Assembly (NCBI GenBank): GCA_964204605.1
Contig: OZ123195.1
Coordinates: 2,232,001-2,296,000 of the forward strand
From: UBA961 sp014191195
GTDB taxonomy: Bacteria; Bacteroidota; Ignavibacteria; Kapaibacteriales; UBA961
Length of the DNA stretch: 64,000 bases
Direction: 5' to 3'
The translations under genes and the position numbers were made by a program. Position 1 is the first letter of the stretch, and every line of letters starts with the position of its first letter. The notes under the pieces are model-generated. The model saw only the letters and a list, made by a program, of their open reading frames with translations, did not search any database and was not told the origin of the DNA. This document shows, in pieces, positions 17,673 through 26,063 of the stretch.

Positions 17673-19538
17673 TTATTTAGCTATCACCATTTTTTTGCTG
17701 ACATTCATTCCATTTATAGAAATAACAGCATGATAAATTCCCTGCGCCAAAGATCTAGTATCAATATTTAATGAATATGTACCAAATTCTTTCATACCCT
17801 GTGATACCGTCATGATTGTTCTACCCATATTATCATTTACTGTAATCAATACATTGGAATAATAAGGTACTTGATATTCTAATGAAGAATTTCCATTGCT
17901 TGGATTTGGATATGGATCTGATACTGCAAAAGCATCTTCGGTGCCTTTAGTATCATTTTTGTCGAAATCAATGCCAACTGAAAATGGTCTGCAACCCAAA
18001 GAATCTACTGGGTATTCTATGGTTTTAGCTAATAATTTCCCATTAAATGGATAATAAATAGTGATTTTACGCATTGTGCCAGGTTTATCATTTATATCGC
18101 AAGGAGGTGCATTATAATAAATAGTACAGCATTCATCTTTTGTAATTTCTGATGTCAAAGATCTATAGATAGAGTCTAATTTTCCAGCAAAATCAACTTT
18201 GAATAATTTACCATTTGTTCTAAATGCTATTCCTTTTAAATAATCTAAGCCATTTCTACTTTCTTCCGATGAATCTAAACCTAAAGCAATAATATAGACA
18301 GGGATATTATATGTTTTAACTTCATCTAAAGCAGCAAAAACAGAGAAGCTATCTGGAGGACGATTATTAACTCCATCGGTTAAAATGACAATTGCTTTTT
18401 TAGCATTATTAATATTTTTAACAGAATTGATACCTGTAATTAAAGCAGCATTAAATGCAGTCCAACCTTCGGGATTTAATTGATTAATAGCAGTTCTCAT
18501 TAAACTAGTATTCGTTGTCCAATTAAGATCTGTGCTTACAGTATCAGAAAATGAAATAATTGTTGCAGAATCTCCCTGTTTAAATTGATCAACAAATAAA
18601 TTACCCGCTCTTTTAGCAGCATCTATTCTATATGTTAAGTCATTTTCTGAAATAGGATAGGCCATACTTCCGGATCTATCGAAAATCATTGCAACTGCAA
18701 TGCTGCTTCTTTTTGATCCTGTTTTGCATACTACAGAATCTGGACAATAAAACATCCCTTTGTCATATACAGCAAGGCGATTATCATTCGTAACCATATC
18801 ATTTTTGACACCATTTGCAGAATTTGTGTCTTCAATTAATATAGAAGTGTTAACTCCAATTTGTATCGTTCTTTTGATAGTATCAATCATGGTCATTTCT
18901 ATACTATCGCAAATATTAAATCCAGGCTTTATTTCTTCAACAAGTACTGTTAATTCCCCTTCATTGTCTGAATTAACACTTACTTTTTTTTCTAATACAT
19001 AAATATATATTGAGTCAATAATTTTAAATGAGAACTTATTCCCATTACCTTTTACATCATTAACCTGATATCTATGTGAGATATCATCTACAGATTTGAC
19101 AAGAGGTTGTCCTTCAAATCTAAATCCACAATCGTGAGATGGAATGACTTTAACAAAAGATTTATCAAACATTTTATTATCCCAATAAATATCTTGTTTG
19201 AAAAAATATAATGGCTTAGGCATGCTTTCTACAATTTGATTGTTGGAATTTGCAATGTCTTTTCCTGGCCAAAATTTTGAACCATACACTGTATTTGGTA
19301 TATCATATATACAGACAGCATCTGCATTATTTGTTAACTGGTCTGACCACATTCGATATGTTCCAGTAACTGTAATTCTATAAAATTTCTTTGGATCAGT
19401 TGCTGAAGTTGTTTGATACGTTTTGTCGTTCTTTGAACTAACTTTTATTGTTTCTGGAAACTGGGCATAATTTGTTATTGCTGATAAACACAATAAAAAA
19501 ACTAATCCCAATAATTTTGTATATCTATGATAAAACAT
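17673..19538 (-). CDS. Exported vWA-domain protein with T9SS-type C-terminus (copy B)
   Basis: A 621-residue protein. A signal peptide ends near residue 26 (NYAQ). A beta-rich N-terminal module contains TGTYRMWSDQ, matching GTYSMWNVND in the neighbouring paralogue. The von Willebrand A domain starts near residue 285 with an intact MIDAS motif DRSGSM, and later has TAFNAAL and ILTDGVNN. A short CCTIYY segment follows. The C-terminal about 85 residues (PYPNPSNG... GIYHAVISINGM... KMVIAK) fit a type IX sorting domain. It is probably a surface or secreted metal-dependent adhesion protein. It lies 38 nt downstream of its paralogue in one operon and is closed by a terminator. Confidence 0.85.
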   Translation of the reverse strand: MFYHRYTKLLGLVFLLCLSAITNYAQFPETIKVSSKNDKTYQTTSATDPKKFYRITVTGTYRMWSDQLTNNADAVCIYDIPNTVYGSKFWPGKDIANSNNQIVESMPKPLYFFKQDIYWDNKMFDKSFVKVIPSHDCGFRFEGQPLVKSVDDISHRYQVNDVKGNGNKFSFKIIDSIYIYVLEKKVSVNSDNEGELTVLVEEIKPGFNICDSIEMTMIDTIKRTIQIGVNTSILIEDTNSANGVKNDMVTNDNRLAVYDKGMFYCPDSVVCKTGSKRSSIAVAMIFDRSGSMAYPISENDLTYRIDAAKRAGNLFVDQFKQGDSATIISFSDTVSTDLNWTTNTSLMRTAINQLNPEGWTAFNAALITGINSVKNINNAKKAIVILTDGVNNRPPDSFSVFAALDEVKTYNIPVYIIALGLDSSEESRNGLDYLKGIAFRTNGKLFKVDFAGKLDSIYRSLTSEITKDECCTIYYNAPPCDINDKPGTMRKITIYYPFNGKLLAKTIEYPVDSLGCRPFSVGIDFDKNDTKGTEDAFAVSDPYPNPSNGNSSLEYQVPYYSNVLITVNDNMGRTIMTVSQGMKEFGTYSLNIDTRSLAQGIYHAVISINGMNVSKKMVIAK

Positions 19539-19576
19539 ATTATTACCCTATGTCTAAGTATTATTAATGAATATTA

Positions 19577-21517
19577 TTATTTCTTTTTGAAAATTTTCTT
19601 TCTGATGATATTTCCATTTGCTTCGATGGCTATATCATACACACCAGGCTTTAATCCTTTTAACTCGATATTTGAACTATATATACCTGGTATTTGATTA
19701 AATTCCTGAGTATTCATTACCTTTTTTCCTGCAGCATCTAATACATACAGTTTAATAAAGGCGGAATGTGTTAGTTCATAAGAAATAGAGGCAATATCAT
19801 AACCAGAAACAAATATTGGTTTTTGTATGATGATTGGAGAAGTAGAATTCATCAAGCCCTTTTCTTTATCTTTTTTATCTATTTCCAGACGTTTAACAAT
19901 AATCACTTTTGTTAAAATTGAATCACCCAATGGATAGAAAATTGTTATTGTATCTTCAGTTGTTTTAGAGGAATCTTGTTGAAAATCAACTTTGATAGTG
20001 CAACATTCATCATCTGAAATTTCTATTTTTATTTCATCATATATACTATCAATGGCTTTAGCATTATTTGCATCATAATATTTTCCAAAAGATATTATTG
20101 AAACCATTTTCAATGAATCTTTTTGACGAATTTCTAATCGTTCTAAATCTGTCAAACTTGGATCTGTGATCACCTTTTTATTGCTTAAACCTAATCCAAT
20201 CGTATAAATTTTAAGCCTTCCATAAGTAGGAGAAGAAATAATATCATGAAGTTTTTTATAATCAGAGCCATCTTTATATAGATTATTATACCCATCTGTT
20301 AATACAATGATTGCTTTATTTTGTTTGTTAATTTCTTTCATTTTATCAATTGCTTTAATAACTGCTTCGCAAAAAGCTGTTTGCCCCTTTAGCACTTTGT
20401 TTTTATCATAAATAGCATTTACAGCATTTTTCAATTGAGTGGTATCGCCTGTCCAATTTCTATCGATTGTTACATCATCCGAAAATGTCATTAAAAATGC
20501 AGTATCACCCTTTGTCATTTTACCGATAAATGAATTGCAAGCAATTTGTGCAGATTCAATTCTATTTTTCGTTAACCCTTCTTTTGTGCTATCAAGAATT
20601 GCCCCCATACTGCCAGATCGATCAAGGATTAAGCCTACCCCAAAATTTTTCCCTGGTGCTGTACAATCTATTGAATAAGGACAATAAAATCGTCCATTTA
20701 CATTAATCCCCAGTGGTCCTTTATGTTCATCAGATTTTGCGTCAAAATCTTTTAAAAGGTTCTTCTTAATTGTCCCATTATTTTGATTAATTTCTAATAA
20801 AGCTGCCCCAAACTTAAAGCCAATAATTTTTTTAGTAATCGAATCTATTAATGTTATTGGATTTCCACATACATCAATAGTTGTACTAGATAACTCCTCT
20901 ACTGTAACTTTTATTTCCCCTGAATTATTCGAATAATATGCTCTTGGCCCCTTATCCTCATTTAAATAATCTATCAACGAATCAATAATCTCTAAAGCTA
21001 GTGGTTTGTCTGCACCTTCAATATTTAAAGTATAGCTATGTGATGAATTATAGCCAGAATTAGGAAGAGGATTTCCATCGACTCTGAAGCCTGTCCACTT
21101 ATTAAAATTATATGAACAAATTAATGGCTGTAAAAACTCAAATTGTTTTTGAAGATAAGTTGTTGTGTCACCAACCCATTTAGGCAATACACATACATCG
21201 TATGTATTTGAATTAAATGTAATTTTCTCTGGAGGCCAACGTAAATTATCAAGTTCATTTTGTGGGGCTTTATAAATGTATGCTCCATCAATCCCCGTGC
21301 TATCATTCACATTCCACATTGAATATGTTCCCTGAACAATTATTCGATACCTTTTTCCCTTTATTAAGGTATCAGTAATAACTTTATTCCCAAAAGTATT
21401 TGCCCTTACAACATAATCCTTCTTTGCCTGAGCAAAGGTATTGCTTGTGCTACAAAAAGCACTGCAACAAATAAGTGCGACCAAGAAATATCGCAGTAAA
21501 GCATAATGCATAATCAA
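19577..21517 (-). CDS. Exported vWA-domain protein with T9SS-like C-terminus (copy A)
   Basis: A 646-residue paralogue of the downstream gene, with the same order of parts. A signal peptide ends near TFAQ (residue 30). The N-terminal module has GTYSMWN and GFRVDGNPL, and a TVEELSS region matches TVLVEEI in copy B. The vWA domain has MIDAS DRSGSMG, AFCEAVI and VLTDGYNN. DECCTIKVDF follows, and the C-terminal module ends in a lysine-rich tail typical of type A sorting domains. The start could be ATG 21517 or 21511. It is the first gene of a two-gene operon. The ligand is unknown; tandem duplication is evident. Confidence 0.85.
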   Translation of the reverse strand: MIMHYALLRYFLVALICCSAFCSTSNTFAQAKKDYVVRANTFGNKVITDTLIKGKRYRIIVQGTYSMWNVNDSTGIDGAYIYKAPQNELDNLRWPPEKITFNSNTYDVCVLPKWVGDTTTYLQKQFEFLQPLICSYNFNKWTGFRVDGNPLPNSGYNSSHSYTLNIEGADKPLALEIIDSLIDYLNEDKGPRAYYSNNSGEIKVTVEELSSTTIDVCGNPITLIDSITKKIIGFKFGAALLEINQNNGTIKKNLLKDFDAKSDEHKGPLGINVNGRFYCPYSIDCTAPGKNFGVGLILDRSGSMGAILDSTKEGLTKNRIESAQIACNSFIGKMTKGDTAFLMTFSDDVTIDRNWTGDTTQLKNAVNAIYDKNKVLKGQTAFCEAVIKAIDKMKEINKQNKAIIVLTDGYNNLYKDGSDYKKLHDIISSPTYGRLKIYTIGLGLSNKKVITDPSLTDLERLEIRQKDSLKMVSIISFGKYYDANNAKAIDSIYDEIKIEISDDECCTIKVDFQQDSSKTTEDTITIFYPLGDSILTKVIIVKRLEIDKKDKEKGLMNSTSPIIIQKPIFVSGYDIASISYELTHSAFIKLYVLDAAGKKVMNTQEFNQIPGIYSSNIELKGLKPGVYDIAIEANGNIIRKKIFKKK

Positions 21518-22265
21518 CCCATTATTATATATAAAAATATGTTACTAGTATTTGCTAATTCAAGCTTGTTATTATATCAGCAAACAGCTGTTCCACTATA
21601 AGTGTTCTGTAAAAAATTAAATGTCAAAGTAAAACCCTGTACCACCAACCGTATGTTTTTTTATCTGTTATTTACACTACAAACATATAATGTGCCAAAA
21701 CAAATAATACTAGATAACAAAACATTTAATAAAAACAATAATATTTTCTAATATATTGATATATAATGACTTAAACTTTTTAGTTAAATTTCTTAGTATT
21801 AGAAGTGTTTAAGTATTGATTAAGTGATTACTAATATATTGATCTATAATTTTACCTAAAAATGAGGCTAAAAACTGTATTCAAAATTCCACACTTTACA
21901 CATTGTTTACAGTGTACATACAGTGATATTTACAGATCAAGAAGAAGCAAAAAATAAAAAAGGTATTAATGTAAAAAAATTGTGCAATTATTCTTTATGT
22001 GGATACGTCATAAGCGCAGCAGTTCATGAAAAGTGATCATTTTTTAAAACTGAATGCTTTTTTTGTGGATTATTATTGAAGATGTAAGGAATTGCGCATT
22101 GATTTGTCTGTGCATATAGATGAAGTATACACCAATACAGATTCATTATTGATAATTGAATTGCTCCCGCTTCCCACCTTTTCACCATCACGAAGCAAAA
22201 GAATGTTGAATCACCACACTTCATTCATGTAGAGTTTCAATTATTATCTTCTGATAAGATATACA
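21518..22265. other. Long AT-rich intergenic region with short direct repeats
   Basis: No convincing gene. A near-identical 20-mer (19/20) occurs at 21748-21767 and 21831-21850. TACAGTG is repeated at 21908-21914 and 21919-21925, 11 bp apart. Two single-mismatch DnaA-box-like sites (TGTGGATAC near 22009 and TGTGGATTA near 22074) are present, but such near matches are expected by chance in DNA of this composition. A minus-strand frame at 22024-22224 lacks protein-like features. Confidence 0.45.
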
Positions 22266-22310
22266 AAATACCCTCATATATATGGCAAAAGCCAATATAT
22301 GAGGGTATTT
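22266..22310 (-). terminator. Terminator hairpin after the cytochrome c gene
   Basis: A perfect 16-bp stem (22266-22281 with 22295-22310) continues into an inner TGGC/GCCA stem. It is located 20 nt past the cytochrome stop. The T tract is modest, so confidence is moderate. Confidence 0.75.
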
Positions 22311-22329
22311 ATTTTTATGAAGTTGAGGA

Positions 22330-22764
22330 TTATTTTTTTGCAACTTTTCTAATCTTTTTCACATCTGCTTCAGAAACAATTCCACCATTATTTCCCCAGC
22401 TATTAAGTACATAAGTAATAACAGAGGCAGCATCTGCATCTGTATATTTAGCAGGCAATGACGTCATAACATTATTAAACTTTTTGCCATTTACAGTGAT
22501 TGCACCTTTTAAACCATTTGATACATTGTCAATAATGGTTTTAACACCTTTTGTTTTGATATAATCAGAACCTGCCAAAGGTGGATACACAGTAGATAGA
22601 CCTTGCCCGGTAGCCTGATGACATGTTTTGCAGTATTCATTATAAACAGCGCCACCACGTTTCATCAGAGCGGCTTTATCTGGTGCTGCAGCTTTTGCTA
22701 CAAACAGAGAACAAAAGATTGCAATAAGGGCAATCGGAGTAATTTTTGAATAATTTCCGAACAT
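22330..22764 (-). CDS. Periplasmic c-type cytochrome (class I, monoheme)
   Basis: A 144-residue protein with a signal peptide to about residue 27 (KAAA). A single heme c attachment motif, CKTCH, lies at about residues 45-49. GQGLSTVYPPLAGSDY is typical of small cytochrome c / CcoP-like domains. A candidate Met ligand (VMTSLP) precedes the closing helix (AASVITYVLNSWGN), and a lysine-rich tail ends the protein. It carries electrons in the periplasm. Immediately upstream on the same strand lie the ruins of ccoG and a TauE/SafE gene, so it may be a survivor of a cbb3-oxidase locus; that link is inference. Confidence 0.92.
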   Translation of the reverse strand: MFGNYSKITPIALIAIFCSLFVAKAAAPDKAALMKRGGAVYNEYCKTCHQATGQGLSTVYPPLAGSDYIKTKGVKTIIDNVSNGLKGAITVNGKKFNNVMTSLPAKYTDADAASVITYVLNSWGNNGGIVSEADVKKIRKVAKK

Positions 22765-22797
22765 CGGAAGTCTCCATTAAGTGAATATGAAAGAATA

Positions 22798-23229
22798 CTA
22801 TTTTGGCCTGTATGATGATTCTTTATGTTGATAGTAGAAGGTAGAATTGGGCTTATATAGAATGCCCAAAGACAAATCTCTTATGATAAACAAGATTGCT
22901 ACAGTAATAGTTGCTAAAGGAATAGCTTTTTTAATACTGTTTTAGAAATGAATAGGTAAAATTGAAGTGATAAATCCAGCAAATAATATCATCCAAGAAG
23001 CACTGCCAATTGTTGAGTCCATAGCTAATGATCCAGCCAAAGCCATATATACAAATCCACAAGGAAAAAGACCATTTACCATTCCAAAGATACTTTGTCC
23101 AAATAGAGAATTACTTTGCAAAATAGTCTTCGCATAATTGAAAATAGTATAGTACAATCTACCCATTTATCGAGAAAAGGCAGAATTTCCTGAAGAAGCA
23201 GATGGTATTAAAGCAAATATCAACATGAT
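22798..23229 (-). pseudogene. Remnant of TauE/SafE-family (cytochrome oxidase maturation) gene
   Basis: A protein-like stretch on minus contains GMVNGLFPCGFVYMALAGSL, the NG-PCG-VY core of TauE/SafE membrane proteins that accompany cco clusters. After ILPIHF and an in-frame TAA comes KKAIPLATITVAILF and SLGILY, which resembles the family's C-terminus, ending at TAG 22798-22800. The expected middle helices are missing, and another in-frame stop (TAA) precedes MGRLYY. The piece is joined directly to a truncated ccoG at about 23229. It is non-functional as read. Confidence 0.75.
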
Positions 23230-23882
23230 AAATCTTGCAAAAACCGCATAAAAAACAAAGCTAAAAAGTGTAATGATCCCAAGTCCAATGATATGATCAA
23301 TAGGATTATCTGTAATAAGCCTAAAAAGCTCATCGCTTCTAATGATTTAGGTAAGAAAAGTATTTGCAATAAGGAAAGAAATTAAAAAATAAGATAAGCT
23401 TACTTATTTTCTTGATCAATTTTTTTTGTGTCCACTTAGAATCATGTAAAGCAATTTGTTCATTAGGAGTACTTTCAATCAGCCACTCAAAGTGCCAAAA
23501 AATCATTTCAATAGATTGTTTGTGGGCACATCCACCTACACCATATTCTTCCTAATACAGCTGTAAACAGAGCAATAGATACAATAGATGTTAATGCAAG
23601 AAATACCACAAGATGAAAATCTTGAGTCATAAAAGGGTATCCAAAGACGATAAATTATCTTTTTAAGATATTTTAGCAATATGAACTAATGTCCATGCAC
23701 TGCAATATGTGAGGCTAAAAGCAGGAATCCAAGTAGTATTTAAGCTAAAATGGTACGAGAAGTATTATAATTGCCATTAGGTTGCTAGCATAAATCCATT
23801 TTCTGCTACCATCAATAGCTATGCTTGTAAGTTCATTTTGATATTTTTCTATATCATGTTCTGGCAAGTTTATAATCGACAT
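23230..23882 (-). pseudogene. ccoG: Decayed ccoG (cbb3 oxidase accessory ferredoxin)
   Basis: The original start is ATG 23882, with GGAGGG 8 nt upstream. IDGSRKWIY, then in a shifted frame GNYNTSRTILA and LLGFLLLA, then DFHLVVFLALTSIVSIALF and GRIWCRWMCPQTIY, then after another shift EMIFWHFEWLIES, and finally ITDNPIDHIIG are consecutive CcoG segments. At least three frame changes and several stops interrupt them. The protein breaks off after VFYAVFARF, before the 4Fe-4S cysteine motifs, where the TauE remnant begins. CcoG helps mature the copper site of cbb3 oxidases. The reading frame cannot give a working product. Confidence 0.85.
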
Positions 23883-23946
23883 AATGTAATCCCTCCATGA
23901 ATTACATAATGTGATACATTGAAAAACCTAAGACATTACAAAAATC

Positions 23947-23978
23947 TTTGGTTTTCCCGCTGTTAACAATGATTTTTG
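23947..23978 (+). promoter_or_regulatory. Candidate promoter of the GlmU-like gene
   Basis: TTTG (23947-23950), 20 nt, then GATTTTTG (23971-23978), one mismatch to TAnnTTTG. The implied leader is about 45 nt to ATG 24031, which argues against a start at 23989. Confidence 0.45.
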
Positions 23979-24030
23979 TCATATTGCATTGCAATGTTAT
24001 TACTATACCATCAATTTGTTGGAAAAATAC

Positions 24031-25293
24031 ATGAATAAAGCTCCTTTCACTTTATTACTTGCTGAATCTTTAGGGATTGATGCACGATTATATCCTTTTA
24101 CGATTACACATTCATCGTGGGAGCTTTTTGCTGGATGTAAAAGAATATTTGAAATATATAAAGATGGGATGTCTGGATTTTCTTTATGCTATGCCGGTAG
24201 ACTATTACAAAAACAGTCTTTTTTTGAGCAGGAGCACATCATACAAAATATGATGGATACTTTTCAAAACCCTGTTTTAGTATTAAGAGCAGAGATACTT
24301 CCTGAACAAGCATTGATGCTAAATTTGCGCAGAATGGCGGTTGATGGCTCTCAATCTTTTCATATTACTGATACCAATAATAACACTATTGGTATATATC
24401 TGGTGAATACATCTCAGATTAATGAAATAGATCAATTTGCTCCTAGCTTTGAAGAAATAATTGCACATGTACAACTTGATAGGCTTCCTGTATGCTCATT
24501 ATCTGTTAAAAGAATAGACTATGTATGGCAAATAATTCCTGAATTACAACAGATGATAGAAGAGACATCTTTTTCTTTTAAAAAACCAGAATTACATGAT
24601 ATCCCTGATCATATTTTTTGTTTACATAAACATAATATTATACTTGGTGAGCAAGTGAAATTGATGCCAGGAACTGTATTGGATGCTTCTGAAGGACCTA
24701 TTATCATGTGTGATAATGTTCAAATAATGCCTCATTCATTTATACAAGGCCCCTGCTTTATTGGAAAAAACAGCATTATAAAATCAGGCTCTCAGATTTA
24801 TGGAAAAACTGTTATTGGCCCTTTTTGTAAGATTGGTGGCGAAATTGAAAATTCAGTTTTTCATGGTTATAGCAATAAACAACATAGTGGTTTTATTGGG
24901 CATTCTTATATTGGAGAATGGGTGAATTTGGGTGCTTTGACAACAACTTCAGATTTGAAAAACACATATGGAAATATAGAAGTGTCTTTGAATGGTACAA
25001 AGATCAATACTAATATGAAGTTCTTGGGTCTTATTTGTGGAGACCATACCAAAACCGCAATTGGAACCTTGTTTTCAACAGGAACGATTATAGGTGTTTG
25101 TTCTTCGATACATAAACCTAATGTTCAACCATCAAAAGAAATTCCATCTTTTTCATGGGGTGAAAAAGGGATTCAATATATGTTTGAAAAGGCTATTCAA
25201 GTAGCAGAAATAGTGATGGCTAGAAGAGGTAAGGCATTGACAGAAGCGTATATCTCTATATTGCAATCAGAATATAAAAAAAGCTCATATTAA
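24031..25293 (+). CDS. GlmU-like sugar nucleotidyltransferase/acyltransferase
   Basis: A 420-residue protein. The ATG at 24031 (GGAAAAA just upstream) is preferred over an upstream in-frame codon at 23989. The N-terminal half is the degenerate nucleotidyltransferase-like domain of the Bacteroidetes GlmU family (RLYPFTITHSSWELFAG). The C-terminal half is a left-handed beta-helix of hexapeptide repeats (about 215-360: IIMCDNVQIMP, IIKSGSQIYGKTVIGPFCKI), with the SDLKNTYG and NTNMKFLG segments typical of these proteins. A role in UDP-sugar or lipid A precursor metabolism is likely, but the classical GlmU pyrophosphorylase motif is not evident, so the activity is uncertain. A structured intergenic RNA candidate follows. 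Confidence 0.8.
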   Translation: MNKAPFTLLLAESLGIDARLYPFTITHSSWELFAGCKRIFEIYKDGMSGFSLCYAGRLLQKQSFFEQEHIIQNMMDTFQNPVLVLRAEILPEQALMLNLRRMAVDGSQSFHITDTNNNTIGIYLVNTSQINEIDQFAPSFEEIIAHVQLDRLPVCSLSVKRIDYVWQIIPELQQMIEETSFSFKKPELHDIPDHIFCLHKHNIILGEQVKLMPGTVLDASEGPIIMCDNVQIMPHSFIQGPCFIGKNSIIKSGSQIYGKTVIGPFCKIGGEIENSVFHGYSNKQHSGFIGHSYIGEWVNLGALTTTSDLKNTYGNIEVSLNGTKINTNMKFLGLICGDHTKTAIGTLFSTGTIIGVCSSIHKPNVQPSKEIPSFSWGEKGIQYMFEKAIQVAEIVMARRGKALTEAYISILQSEYKKSSY

Positions 25294-25420
25294 TTACAAT
25301 CAGATCTAATCAATTATTGGCATAATCATTGCAGGCTTAAGCTTAGGGTTGGGATTGTTATTAATCACATGTTCCAGCCAAATTAAAGTTATACAGATAT
25401 ATACAGAAATATTTTCCCTT

Positions 25421-25532
25421 AGGTCTGATGCTTCCCATCCAATGCTGCAAAACCTGAATGGTTTACTTGCATCAGATCCTTCTTCCCCAAGAAGGCACAG
25501 TCCCCGCGAACACTTCCCTAGTTCGCGGAGGA
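25421..25532. ncRNA. Structured RNA candidate of unknown family
   Basis: Three adjacent stems stand in a GC-richer island. First, 25424-25431 pairs with 25469-25476 (8 bp, extendable by GG/CC) and encloses an AAACC/GGTTT hairpin at 25450-25464. Second, 25478-25484 pairs with 25489-25495 around CCCC. Third, 25504-25511 pairs with 25521-25528 (CCGCGAAC/GTTCGCGG), extendable by TCC/GGA. The folds are equally possible on both strands. It sits between the GlmU-like gene and the atpDC terminator. I tried SRP RNA, tmRNA, RNase P, TPP and cobalamin elements and none fits convincingly. The overlapping small frame (25349-25543) looks non-coding in its structured half. Confidence 0.4.
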
Positions 25533-25541
25533 TTTGTGTAT

Positions 25542-25585
25542 AAAAAAGAAAAAGGCCGTCAATATGATACTATTGGCGGCCTTTT
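25542..25585 (-). terminator. Terminator of atpDC
   Basis: The stem 25551-25564 with 25571-25584 (14 bp, one G·U) contains GGCCG/CGGCC. On minus it is followed by a T-rich tail from the A-rich 25542-25550. It lies 16 nt past the atpC stop. Confidence 0.9.
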
Positions 25586-25600
25586 ACTATATACTCAATT

Positions 25601-26017
25601 CTAATCTTGTTTTTTTGATACTCTAATTCTATTTTCTTGTATAGCAATTAATCTTTTTAATTCTTCTCTTTGGCCAATGGCTTGGGTATTTTCAAGTTGT
25701 GTTTTAAGAGATGAAACAATTGATAAAGCAGATTCGGCATCAATTACAGAAGACGCCTCGGCTGTTTCTACTACTACTGATACTTTGTTACGTAATACTT
25801 CGGCAAAACCACCTTCTGTAGCATAATATATCTGAGTATTATCATTATTAATGATTTTTATTGCGCCGATGTCTAAAGCAGAAACAATAGCAGCATGATT
25901 ATATAGCACTTGAAATGGAGATTGAGCACCCGGTAAAGAAACAGCAGAGCATGTTCCACTAAAAATAATTTTTTGCGGTGTTACTATATCGATTTCAAGA
26001 AGACGTTCAGAAGACAT
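25601..26017 (-). CDS. atpC: F-type ATP synthase epsilon subunit
   Basis: A 138-residue central-stalk subunit. The N-terminal beta-sandwich (LEIDIVTPQKIIFSG, GAQSPFQVLYNHAAIVSALDIG) is followed by a C-terminal helical hairpin (AESALSIVSSLKTQ... ELKRLIAIQENRIRV). The usual SVPG..G.(F/M)(G/Q)VLPNHAP segment has QSPFQVLYNHA here. It regulates rotation and inhibits ATP hydrolysis. It lies 46 nt downstream of atpD and is closed by a terminator. The rest of the atp genes are elsewhere, an arrangement known from Chlorobi and relatives. Confidence 0.95.
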   Translation of the reverse strand: MSSERLLEIDIVTPQKIIFSGTCSAVSLPGAQSPFQVLYNHAAIVSALDIGAIKIINNDNTQIYYATEGGFAEVLRNKVSVVVETAEASSVIDAESALSIVSSLKTQLENTQAIGQREELKRLIAIQENRIRVSKKQD

Positions 26018-26063
26018 ATGGATATTTAATTATAAGGTACAAGAATTTACTAATCTATAATTG

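Noticed and set aside
22024..22224. A 66-codon minus-strand frame upstream of the cytochrome c gene
   Set aside because: No ribosome site, no recognisable domain and unusual composition. It lies in an AT-rich region with short repeats.
25421..25532. Cobalamin or TPP riboswitch
   Set aside because: Only short fragments match (ACAGTCCCCGC; AGGGAA). The required boxes are absent or in the wrong order, and no fitting gene lies downstream on either strand.
25349..25543. A 64-codon plus-strand frame in the atpC/GlmU-like gap
   Set aside because: Its second half is simply the translation of the stem-loop region (RRHSPREHFPSSRR), with no start signal or family character. Treated as non-coding.
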